Positions 36,701 to 48,700 of a stretch of 64,000 nt of DNA are shown here, one piece after another. The DNA comes from Pseudacidovorax sp. GTDB taxonomy: Bacteria > Pseudomonadota > Gammaproteobacteria > Burkholderiales > Burkholderiaceae_C. The DNA lies in the NCBI RefSeq assembly GCF_017991995.1, contig NZ_JAGOPN010000004.1, positions 150,145-214,144 of the forward strand. The letters are read 5' to 3'. The position numbers were made by a program, and so were the translations under genes. The notes beneath the pieces are model-generated. The model saw only the letters and a program-made list of their open reading frames with translations, ran no database searches and was not told the origin of the DNA. Within the stretch, counting starts at the first letter, position 1; each line of letters starts with the position of its first letter.

Positions 36701-39700
36701 GGCCTGGACATCGGCTATGCCGAGATCCAGGTGTCGCAGTTCCTGAGCCTCAGCGGCTCGCTGGCCTTCCGCAAGGGCGAGCGCATCGTCGGCGCCCAGG
36801 TCGACCTGGGCGGGCTGCAGACGCTGGTCAACCAGGCCACCGGCAACACCGGCACGCACCTGGCCATGGACATGGAGACGCTCACCCTGGGCGGCTACAA
36901 CCTGCAGGGCTTTGCCGGCGTGGGCGGGCCCTACCGCTACGACAGCGCCACCGACGACAACGACCGCATCGACAACGACGACCCCATCAACGACGGCGCG
37001 GTCGGCGTGGCCATCGGCAACGTGGACTTCGGGCTGGTGATCGCCAAGCCCGCACTGCTCGCCAGCATTCCGGGGCTGGAGGCCGCCTCCCCGTACTTCC
37101 TGACGCTCAAGGCCGACGTCGGTTATGCCGGCCTGGTCGGCGTGGACCCGGACATCCTGGCCGTGCAGGCGCAGGACGTGTCGGTCAACATCAACACCTT
37201 CGTCCTCACCAACGACCCGACGGGCAACCTCAACCCGCTGCTGCAGCTCTTCGGGCCGCCCTCCATCGACTGGGCAGCGACCTACGACAAGTCGCCCGAG
37301 GACAAGAACGGCAACGGCGTGCTGGACGCCGGCGAGGACCTCGACGGCAACGGCAAGCTCGCCACCCGCGGCTATGCGCTGCCGGCCGGCGGCGACCATG
37401 CGGTCATCATCGACTTCGACCAGGAGATCATCCAGGCCGCCATCGGCTACGCGCAGATCAACGTGGCCGGCTTCCTGCAGCTGTCGGCCTCGATGGCGCT
37501 GACCAAGAAGGGCTCCGAGACCGTCACCCTCAACAACGGCCAGCAGACGCAGGTGACCAGCCTGGCCATCGGCATCAACGACGCCTACGGCTTCATCGGC
37601 GTGGGCGGCTACTGGCGCGACAGCAACGGCGACGGCCGCATCGACGAGAACGACACGCCCGACGACAGTGCCGTCGGCCTGGCCGTCGAGAACCTGGACC
37701 TGGGCCTCGTGGTGGCCAAGGAACTGGTGATCGGCCTGAACTCGGTGGACGTGGGCGTGTACCTGGCCGGCCGGGCCAGCGTGGACTACATCGGCCTGGT
37801 GGGCGTGCCCGGGGCCGAGATCAACGCCGAGGGCATGGTCATCGAGATCAACACCGGCGTACGCGCCTCGGTGGGCCTCGGCCATGTGATGCGCGACGCG
37901 GCCTCGGGTGCCGTGTCCTTCGATCCGGACCTGAGCCTGTCCTTCAGCTTCACCACCATCGACTTCAGCAAGTCGACCTGGCTGGACTCGAACGGTGCCT
38001 CGCACCAGGGCTACGGCATTCCCACGGGCAATGCCGACGAGCCGGTGGTGCTCATGTACAACGAGCAGCTGCTGCGCGTCTTCGGCGAGGCGCAGCTCAA
38101 GCTCTTCGGCCTGGTCAGCATGACCGGCGTGCTGGACTTCCGCTTCAGCGAGAGCGAGGGCCTGACGGCCTTCGCCGACGTCACCGTCGCCATCGGGCCC
38201 GAGGGCCTGAACCTCAACCGCCACGGCACCGGCCTGGTGGTGGTGCGCGGCGGCAGCGATCCGGGCGTGGCCCTGCGCCTTTCGCTGGACGCCGACCTGG
38301 CCATCGGCTCGGTGGTGCAGATCCATGCCGACCTGGACCTGTCGCTCAACACCTTCGGCCGCGACGTGGTCTACGTGGTGCCGGAGCAGTTCCGCGACAA
38401 GGTGGACTTCGACACCTTCACCATCGGCGCCGCGCCTCCGGGCAAGCCCGACTGGGTGGGCGTGTATGCGGCCGTGGTGGGCCACGGCACGCTGGACCTG
38501 CTGGACGGCGCGCTCACCCTCAAGGGCGACTTCAGCGTCATCGTCGCCGAGATCGACGGCGCGGTGCGCGCCGAGCTGGGCGCCACCGCCACGCTGGACC
38601 TGCCGCTGCTGGAGCCGCTGTCGGTCACCGGCACGCTGGGCATCGTGGTCGACGGCGGCAACACCGGCATCTACGGCGCCTTCGAGGTGGGCGGCAGCGG
38701 GGCCGACTCCATCATCATCGACGGCGGCGGCGTGTTCAGCGTCTCCGGCCGCTTCCTGCTGCAGATCAACACCACCGCCGCCAAGCAGGAGGTGCGCACG
38801 CTGGCGGTGGACGCCGCCGGCAATCCGCTGGGCACCGTGTGGCTCGATCCGCAGATGCTGCGCATCTCGGGCTCGGGTGCCGTGGCCGTCGGCCCGGTGG
38901 AGATGACCGGCGCCATCGACCTGCTGATCGACAAGCGCGGTGTGCAGGCCGCGCTGGACGTGGCGCTGGAGCTGGGCGGCTTCGGCCGCGTGGCCGTGGG
39001 CGGCTCGGCCGCCTTCCTGATGGACGGCGATGCGCCCGTCTTCGCGCTCAACATCCACACCCACGTCAACATGGGCGTGGACATCATCGGCATCAGCGCC
39101 GATGCGGACATCCGCATCAACACCGGCCACAGCGACTACACCGACCTGCACGGCAACGTGATCAAGGCCAACACGCTGTTCGACATGCAGCTGAAGGGCG
39201 ACATCAGCCTCTTCCTCTTCGATGTCGACTTCAAGGGCGGCATCAGCGTGATCGACAACGTGTTCAAGCTGTCCTTCGACGGCAGCCTGAACTTCTTCAA
39301 CGCGCTGACCATCGACGTGGGTGGCTACGTGGATTCCGAGGGCAACTTCGAGATCCGCGGCAAGGCCGAGATCGACATCTGGCTCGGCCCGCTGCACCTC
39401 AACGCCGGCGCCTCGCTCGTGCTGTCGAGCCAGCCGCGCTTCGCGGCGGCGGTGTGGGGCTCGCTGGACTTCGAGATCGACCTGGGCCTGTTCTCCATCG
39501 ACATCACGCTGGCGGGCTTCCGCGGCGAGATCGACATCAACGCCGCCAGCGCCTACCTGGCCGCGCGGGTGACGGTGATGGGCATCACTGTCTCGGGCAG
39601 CTTCAAGTGGTCGTGGGCCGATCCGCCGCAGATCGCCTACCAGGTGGGCGACACGCTCTACCTCAACATGGGCGATGCCTCGGGCCGCTACGGCGACACG

Positions 39701-42700
39701 GTGTACGACGACATCACCAACGAGTCCTACTCCATCGAGCAGGAGCGCGGCAGCGACACCGTGGTGGTGCATTCGCTGGGCGAGACGGCCAGCTTCACCG
39801 GCGTCAACCGCATCGTGGGCGTGGGCGGCAAGGGCAACGACTCGGTCTACGTCGGCAAGTACGTCACCGCGGCGCTGGACTTCGACGGCGGCGAGGGCAA
39901 CGACAGCTTCGTCATCCTCGGCGGTGCGGCGGGCAGCGTGATCCGCGGCGGCGCGGGCGACGACGAATTCCTCAGCGGCGAGGTCAGCGGCCTGCGCTTC
40001 GAGGGCGGCGCCGGCAAGGACCGCTTCACCGGCGGCGACGCCGCCGACATCGTGGACATGGGCGAGGGCGTCAACACCATCTCGAGTGGTGGCGGCAACG
40101 ACGTCATCTACGTGGGCGCGGGCGTCAACACCGTGGACGCGGGCAGCGGCGACGACCTCATCTACGTGAGCGGCGCGGGCACGCTCAACCTCAAGAGCGG
40201 CACCGGCACCGACCGCCTGGTGATCTCGCCCTTCTCCAGCACCGGCACGCTGCTGCTGGGCGACCACAGCCTGAAGGTGGCCATCGACGGCGCCGACCGC
40301 GTCATCAACTTCGACGACGCCCTGGAGCGCCTGGAGCTCAGCGACACCAGCACCGGCCGCACGGTGCTGAAGATGACCGACGGCGCCAGCTGGGGCCACA
40401 CCTCGCTGCACCTGGAGACGGCCGGCATCCTCGACGTGCGCCAGACCGCGCTCTACAAGGCGCCGGATGCCCTGCTGAGCATCAGCGCCGCCGGCATCGA
40501 CGGCACGCTCGCCACGCAGGTGTCGCAGCTGAACGTGGTCAACCGCGGCACGGCCGGCGCGGCCTATGCCGACATCGTGGTGCGCGAGACCGACAGCGTG
40601 AGCGTGGTGACCGACGGCGATGCAGCCGGCGGCCTGACCACGCCCGCCGGCCGCATCGACCTGCAGCTGGGCAGCCACGAGGCGCTGCTGTCGCTGGACG
40701 GCGGCCAGATCTCCACCGGCACCGGCGGCGGCGCCATCGCCATCGTGGCCGACGACGTGGACTTCGCCTCGGGCGACGACCGCGTCAGCGGCACCGGCAG
40801 CTTCAGCCTGCGCAGCTTCTCGGCCGACCAGGGCTACCGCGTGGGCGGCGCGGCCCAGGGCACCTATGGCGGCGACTACTCGCTGGGCAACGAGACGGGC
40901 TTCATGGAACTCGGCATGCGCGACCTGGCCGCGCTGCGCGACGGCTTCTCGTCCATCGCCATCGGCCACGCCGCGACCGGCGTGCGCATGTATGTAGGCG
41001 ACGTCGAGGACGCCGTGGTGGGCACGCAGTTCTACTCGGCCCTGCTGCGCGACGACGCCACGCTCATCGCCGACCGCATCACCGTGCAGGGCGACGTGCA
41101 GTCCACCGAACGCCTGACCTTCGCCGGGCGGCTGATGGAGATCCAGCGCCAGAACGTGCGCGCCCCCATGGGCGTGCCCGACGCGGGCATCCATGCCCGC
41201 GAGACCGTACTGCGCTTGACCGAGCAGCTGGTCGTGAGCGGCTGGCTGCGCGGGGATGACCTGCTGGACGTTCAGGTCGTGGGCAGCACCGGCGCCGGCG
41301 CGTTGGTGGGCTACGGCACCGAGGTCAACAGCATCACCGCCGACAAGGGCGCGGCCGTCGAGACGATGAAGGCCGGCAGCCACCTGTTCCTGGGCGGCTC
41401 GGGCTCGGTGGTGATCGCCGCCGGCGTGTGGGCCCATGGCGACGACGTGCAGCTGCAGATCGCTGCCGGCGCCTCGCTGCGTGTGCTCGAAGGCGCGACG
41501 GTGTCGGCGGAGGGTGCACGCTCCGTCATCGCGCTGAGCGCCACCGGCGCGCTGGGCCTGCTCTCGGGCAGCGCGGTGCTCTCGGGCGCCCGCTTCGGCG
41601 CCGACGGCCTCACGCCGGAACTCACCGGCGCGGATGCCAGCGTGTCGATCCAGACGGCCGGCGAGCTGATGCTCGCGGGCTCGCTCACCGCGGCCGGCGC
41701 GCTGCACATCGATGCCGGCGCCGTCAGCGATGCGCATGCCGACTACTTCGACACCTTGCCCGGCCGCACGCTGGCCACGCTCAGCGACGCGCAGAAGTTC
41801 GCCGCCATCATCGAGGCGCTGAACCGCGGCGACATCCACGTCGACCTGCGCCAGCTCTTCGGCGGCGCCGACACGCCGCTGGCCGCGCTGGCCTCGGCCA
41901 CGGCCCTGGCCAACTACACGCCCTTCGCCGAGCTGCCCGACGACGCCAAGGCGGCGCTGGTCGCCTCGCTGGGCTACACCACCTACGAGGACGGCGGCTA
42001 CTGGAACGCGCAGACGCACAGCTTCCGCACCGCGCTGACCGAAGGCGAGCTGGTGGCCTACCGCAACGCCGACATCGACTGGGGCAGCGCCGGCGCGCCG
42101 GCCACGGACGCCGGCTTCGACCAGCTCACGCTGGCGCAGAAGAAGGCCGTGGCCGCCTCACTGGGCTATGCCACCTACGACGGGCTGGTGTTCACCCACA
42201 CCGCGCCGGATGGCAGCCTCACCGTGGCCACCGGCTTCACGCAGGGCGTGGCGCACGACTACGACAACAGCCACATCGACTGGGCCGCCGCGGGCGTGCC
42301 CGCGCCGGCGGCCGGCACGGCCTTCGACCAGCTCTCCGGCGCACAGAAGCTGGCGGTGGCCCAGGCCCTGGGCTACACCTTCGATTACTACGCCATGCCC
42401 GGCGACCTGTGGAACGGCACGGGCCTGGACGCCACGCCGATCTCGGCGCTGCCCGCGGTGGACGCCGGCTGGAGCGAGCTCACCGCGCTGCAGCGCCAGA
42501 TCGTGGTGGACTACCTGGAGCACGGCAGCGGCGAGAAGAACTTCTTCAACTACAGCGCCGCACCCGGCAAGAAGGTGCTGACCACCTTCAGCGAAGGCCC
42601 TGCCACCGACTACAGCAACGCCAGCATCTACTGGGGCAGCGCGGGCCAGCCCGCGGCCGACGCGGGCTTCGACCAGCTCACCGATGCGCAGAAGAAGGTG

Positions 42701-45700
42701 GTGGCCCGTGCACTGGGCTACGAGGTGCTCGATGGCCTGCACTTCATCAAGGCCGACGCCGACCGCACCGTGCGCATCGTCGACGGCTTCGCGCAGGGCC
42801 AGGCCGCCGACTACAACCTGGACGCCATCGACTGGGGCGGTGCCGCTGCCCCCGCCGCCGGCGCGACCTTCGAGGACCTCGACCCCTCGCAGCGTGCCGT
42901 GGTGCTGGACGCCCTGGGCTATGCGCAGGTGGACCGCGAGGTGTTCCACAACGCCGCCACCGGCCGCACCGTGGGCCTGCTGGTCGAAGGCGAGGGCCGC
43001 GACTACCGCAATGCCGACATCGTGTGGACGGGGGCCGACGGGCATGCACTCACCGTGCCGGCGCCCGGCACCACCTTCGACCGCCTGAGCCTGGAGCAGC
43101 AGGACGCGGTGCTGCGCCAGCTGGGCTATGCCCGCTGGGACGGCGCCGTCTACTACAACGCCAATGCATCGGCCGATGCGCAGTACCGCCTGAGCTTCGA
43201 GGCCGGGGTGGACTACCACGCCGAGACCCTGCACTGGAGCGACGTGGCGCGGCCCGCGGACGGCACGGCCTTCGCCCAGCTTTCGGGCGACCAGCTCTTC
43301 CGGATCGTCGACCAGAGCGGCTTCAAGACTTACGCCGGCACCGTCTACTACAACGCCTCGGCCGCCGAGGGCAAGCAGGTCATGACCGGCTTCACCGAGG
43401 GCGTGGACTACCGCAACGACACCAGCGGCGCGGCCGGCACCGACCGCTGGGTGGTGCGCGACGGCAGCCACACCTACGTGGTCCAGGCCTACGACGCCAA
43501 CAACGACGGCGTGGTCGACGAGATCCGCGTGCTGGAGCCGCATCCGCTGCTGGGCCAGCGCGGCTTCGGCTTCCTGCTGACGGGCACCGTCACCACGCTG
43601 CAGGACGATGCCGACTTCGTGGTCTCCACGGCCGACGACGTGATCGTGCGCGGCAACATCAACCTGCTGGGCCAGGGTTCGGACCTGGTGCTGCAGTCCG
43701 ACCGCTGGGTCTACTGGGAAGGCCAGGCCCGCGTCAACGGCAGCATCACGCTGGTGGGCGGCATGTCGCTGGACGGTACCGACCTGCACGGCGCCAACGC
43801 CGACGGCACCAGCGTCTACGTCAACGCCTCCTCGGTGCTCAACACCACGGCGGCGGGCAGCAGCATCACCGTCATCGGCAGCCGCGACGTCGAACTGCAT
43901 GGCGCGCTGGTGGCCGGCGGCATCATCGGCAGCAGCGGCATCCAGTGGAGCGGAGCGGACTCGTCCATCCGTGTGCAGGCCGGCGAACAGGTGCTGGTGG
44001 ACACGGCCCTGCAGGCCACGCGCGCGGTGCAGATCCAGACCACCGGCCTGACCGGCGCGGACGACGATGGCTGGGGCGTGGTCATCGGCAGCGCGGCCGG
44101 CCTCAATGCGGCGGGCATCACCAGCGACGGCTCGGGCGGGCTGGTCTCGGTGGACGCCTACGGCGGCATCACCATCGGCGGCAGCATCCTGTCGGGCGGC
44201 ACGCTGCAGCAGAGCGGCGCGCCGGCCACCGGCGGCGAACGCACGGAGACCATCGACTGGTCGGCCGAGGCCTCGCGCGTGGTGCTGCGCTCGGCGGGCC
44301 AGCTCTACCTGGGCGCCCAGACCACGGGCGCCTCGGGCGCCACCGTGGAGGTGGGCGCCACCATCCGCGCCAGCGAAAGCGTGGAACTGGCCGGCGGCTA
44401 CAGCGGCGACGGCATCGGCGTGCGCATGCCCGGCAGCGCGCGCGTGGCGGTGCACGACGCGGACGGCCGCATCGTGGTGAGCGCTTCGCAGGACGCGCAG
44501 CTCGACGGCCTGCTGGTGGCCGGCGGCGAGGTGGTGGACCACTTCGACCCGGCCGGCATGACCCTGGGCAGCACCGTCCACACCTTCGGCGGCGACTCCA
44601 CCATCAGCATCACGGCGGGCCAGCAGGTGCGCCTGGGCCGCGACCTGATGGCCGGCAAGGCCATCGAGGTGCGCGGCGGCATCGGGGCCGGTACGCCCAG
44701 CAGCGCCAACCCCTGGGCCGACCAGGGCGTGGTGCTCGGCGGCAACGTGCACCTGAAGACCTGGTCCGAGGACAGCGCGATCACCCTGTCGGCCGCGGGC
44801 GACGTGTCGGTGCTCACGCCGGCCTGGACGCAGGAGCTGACGGCGGCGGGCTTTGCCGAGTACGCCGACGGCCACCTGAGCCGCGACGCGAGCCTGGTGC
44901 TCACCGTCAAGGATGGCAGCTACCTGCGCAGTGCCACCCTCACCGTGTCGGCGTCGGCCACCGCGGGCAACGCCGGGCTGGCCTCGCTGGTGCAGGACCT
45001 GCAGGCGGCCATCGATGCCGCGCCCGAACTGTCGGGCTACGGCCTGACGGTGCGCCTGACCGACGGGCGGCTGATGATCACCGGCGACTACGCCTTCACG
45101 CTGGCCGATGCCGGCGGCGGCGCCGGCCTGCTCGGCTTCACGCAGGCCGTGTCGGCCCCGGCCGATTCCGACCGCGGCTGGGCGCTGGACGCCAGCGCCC
45201 GCGGCTCGATGGTCAACCTGGGCCGCGCCAACGCGCCGGGCGGCGAGATCACGATCGCCGGCGCGATCCGCGCCTACGGCGCCATCAACCTCTATGCCGG
45301 CACCAACGCCCTGGGCAACCAGACGGTGGAGCTCACCGAGACTGGCCTGCTGGAGACCCTCTCGGGCGGCATGTACCTGGCCCCGGCGGGCAACGCCATC
45401 ATCCGCGGCGACCTGGTGGCGCGCGGCGCCAATGCCGACATCGTCATCGAGGCGCGCAACACCCTGGAGCTGCGCGGCGACCTGACGGCCCAGCGCGACA
45501 TCATCGTCAGCGCCGGCAGCCAGGTGCGGGCCGGCGAGCTGAGCCTGATCACCACCAACTCGGCCCACTTCAACACGCTGGACGCCAACGGCCGGATCCT
45601 CTTCAGCGGCGTCAACGACGTCTCCATCAACAGCGCGCTGGGCCGCGACAGCGGCGGCACGGGCCTGGTGCAGATCGTCTCCAGCCAGGGCACGCTGACG

Positions 45701-48700
45701 CTGCAGCACGAGGCCGGCTGGATCGAGACCGGCGGGCAGATCGTGCTGTCGGGCCGCAACGTGGACCTGGCCGGCACCGTGCGCAGCACGGCGGCCACGC
45801 CGGCCACCTACGACTACGAGGTCGACATCGCGGCCGCCCAGGGCGTGCAGTTGCATGCCGACATGCAGCTGGCCGGCTCCCTGCGCGTGGTGGCGGGCGG
45901 CAACGTGGCGCTGTACGGCTCGCCCATCACGGCGGGAGCCGCGGGCCAGGGCGTGCTGGTGCAGGCGGCGGGAGACATCGCCGTCGGCTCGGTCGGTGCC
46001 GCCAGCGGCGGCGCGGTGATCACGGCCGACCGGCTGCTCGAACTGCGCGCCGGCGGCAGCATCCGCTCGGCCGCCGATGGCCAACTGGTGACGCTGGCCG
46101 CGGCCAGCGTGCTGCGCCTGGATGCGGGTGCACGCATCGAGTTGGCAGGCGATGCCTATGCCGGCGGCCGCCAGCTGGACGGCGCCGGTGCCCAGATGCA
46201 GCTGCGCGCGGCGCTGGACATGGTGGTCGCGGCGCACCTCTCCGCCAGCGGCAGCCTGCAGGTCCTGGCGGGCACCGATGTGGCCGGCAACGGCCTCACG
46301 GTGAGCTCGGCCGGCCGGCTGGGCGTGGGCGATGCCGACGGCCAGATCGTGGTCTCGGCCGATGGCGACCTCATCCTGCGCGGCGACGTGGTGGCCGAGG
46401 GCGAAGGCGCGGACATCACCCTGAGCTCGCGCTCGCAGGTGGTGGTCTCGGCGCTGGTGCGCGGGGACGACCAGGTGCGCGTCGAAGGCGGCACCGATGC
46501 CGCCACGCGCATCGGCGTGCTCATCGACACCCTGGTGCTCGACGCCGACGGCAAGCAGATCTCCGGCGGCGTGCTCGACACCGGCGAGGGCGGCACGGTC
46601 ACCGTGCGCGCGGCCGACGGCATCACCATCTCGCACGTGATCGGCGAACGCGTGGACGGCAGCAGCCCCACCCGCGCCCACGTGAAGGACGTGGTGATCG
46701 CCTCCACCTCCGGCGACGTCAACGTGATGCGCAACATCGAGGTGCAGGAGCGCGTGGCCATCACCGGCGCCAGCATCAACATGACGGCCGGCAGCCACGT
46801 CTTCGCCTTCGGCGAGGACTCGTCCATCTACATGCAGGCGCGCACGCGCCTGGTGCTGTCCAGCGCCTCGGTCGCGGGCAGCGATTCGCCCATCGTCAAG
46901 GCCGGCTCGCTGGTGCATCTGGCGGCGCCCACCGTGGTCATCAACGGCAACGTGCAGGTCGACCAGGACGCCGACCATGGCCTGCTGCTGGTCAACGCGG
47001 GCACTTCGCTCACGCTGGGCGGCTTCCTGGGCTCGCGCCACGACGTGCACCTCAACGCGGGTGTGGACCTGGGCTGGAGCCGCGAGCGGCTGGAATCCGA
47101 CATCGCGCGCGCCCAGCTGGCGGGCGGCAACATCCTGGTGCTGGAGCAGGGCAAGGTCAATGCCGAAGGCACGCTGGTCGTGCAGGCCGGCGGCGACGTG
47201 GTGCTCAAGTCCGCGCAGCAGCTCGCAGCCGTGCAGGCCGTGCAGGTCACCAGCTACACCACCACCGAACAGACGGTGGATGTGGTCACCGGCTACCAGC
47301 AGGTGGCCGACGGCACCATCCAGGTGCCCGAGGTGAGCTGGCAGACGACGCAGGTCACCGAGCAGGTGGGCACCGAGCTGGTCAAGGTGGGCAGCAGCTA
47401 TCACACGATGGACGTGACGCTGTCGCAGACCGGCTACTACAACCCCTCCGCCGCGGCCGACCAGCAGTTCCGCGAGTTCTTCATCGAGGGCGTGGACTAC
47501 TTCAACACGGCCGAGGAGAAGGCGCTGAGCACGCTGCCCAACAAGGCGGCCATCCCGGTGGTCGACTGGACGCGCGCCGGCGACGAGCAGAACCCCGGCC
47601 GCTCGGTCGCCGCCCCTAGCGGCGACTACAAGAGCTCGGACTACAAGAGCTTCTCGCAGCTCACCGATGCGCAGCGCTGGGCCGTGCTCAACACGCTCGG
47701 CTACATGCCGCTGTACGACTTCGGCTACGACAACGCCGTCACGCACCAGACGCTCAACGGCAACACCACAGAGTCGGCCTGGACGCCCGACTGGAAGGAC
47801 GGCACGCTGCAGGTCTTCTATGTCAATGTGGCCGGCTGGCGCGACAAGTACGTGCTGATGCCCGTGGGCGCGCAGGAGGACGTGCTGCGCGTGGTCAGCC
47901 AGGGCAGTGCGCTCTACCTCGATGGCGACACCAGCGCCGACGGCAGCAACACCGGTGGCAACTGGGTGCAGGCCGGTGCCACCCACAGCGGCGAGCTGGT
48001 GGGCAGCTACATCGACAGCAGCAAGGTCTTCTACAAGCAGGTCAGCTCCAGCTTCACGGGAACGGCCAGCAACTTCGACTGGTCGAACCAGTCGCTGGAC
48101 TTCGACCACGACATCGGCCGCTGGAAGGTCAGCTACATGGACGGCACCGGCACCCGCCAGTACCTGGACATGGCCGACGACCACGACGCGACGATCAGCT
48201 ACGCGCCGAAATGGTCGTGGTTCGACAGCGAGGGCGCCAAGGTGCGCGCCAACAACGCCGCGTTCGGCATCAGCGCCATCCTGGCGAACGAGGACTACCG
48301 CGCCACCCTGGCCTCGGGCACGGCCTCGCTGGTGCTGCAGTCCTCGGCCTTCGACAGCACGCGGCAGGTCGGCGTGGCGCCGGGCATCCAGGCGGGCTAT
48401 GCGGGCCCGGTCTTCTACTGGTGGGCCAACTACGTGGGCTATGCGCTGGAGGTCAAGAACGACACCAGCAACCTCGTGGGCAACTACAACGGCTCGCGCG
48501 GCGGCGACGACTGGAACGACGACATCCAGGCGGTGCGGTTCAGCTCGGCCACCTATGCGGTGCAGGTCTTCCAGCACAAGAACTACGGCGGCTGGGAAGA
48601 GAAGCTCACGGGCAGCAAGCCGGACTTCGGCGGCCACAACGACGAGATCACGGCCATCAAGGTCTGGGGCTACCGCTACGAGAACTTCTGGAACTACACC

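Noticed and set aside
27140..42019. A 4,959-residue open frame on the minus strand
   Set aside because: Same reason: it mirrors the family A repeats and has no independent start signal or motifs.
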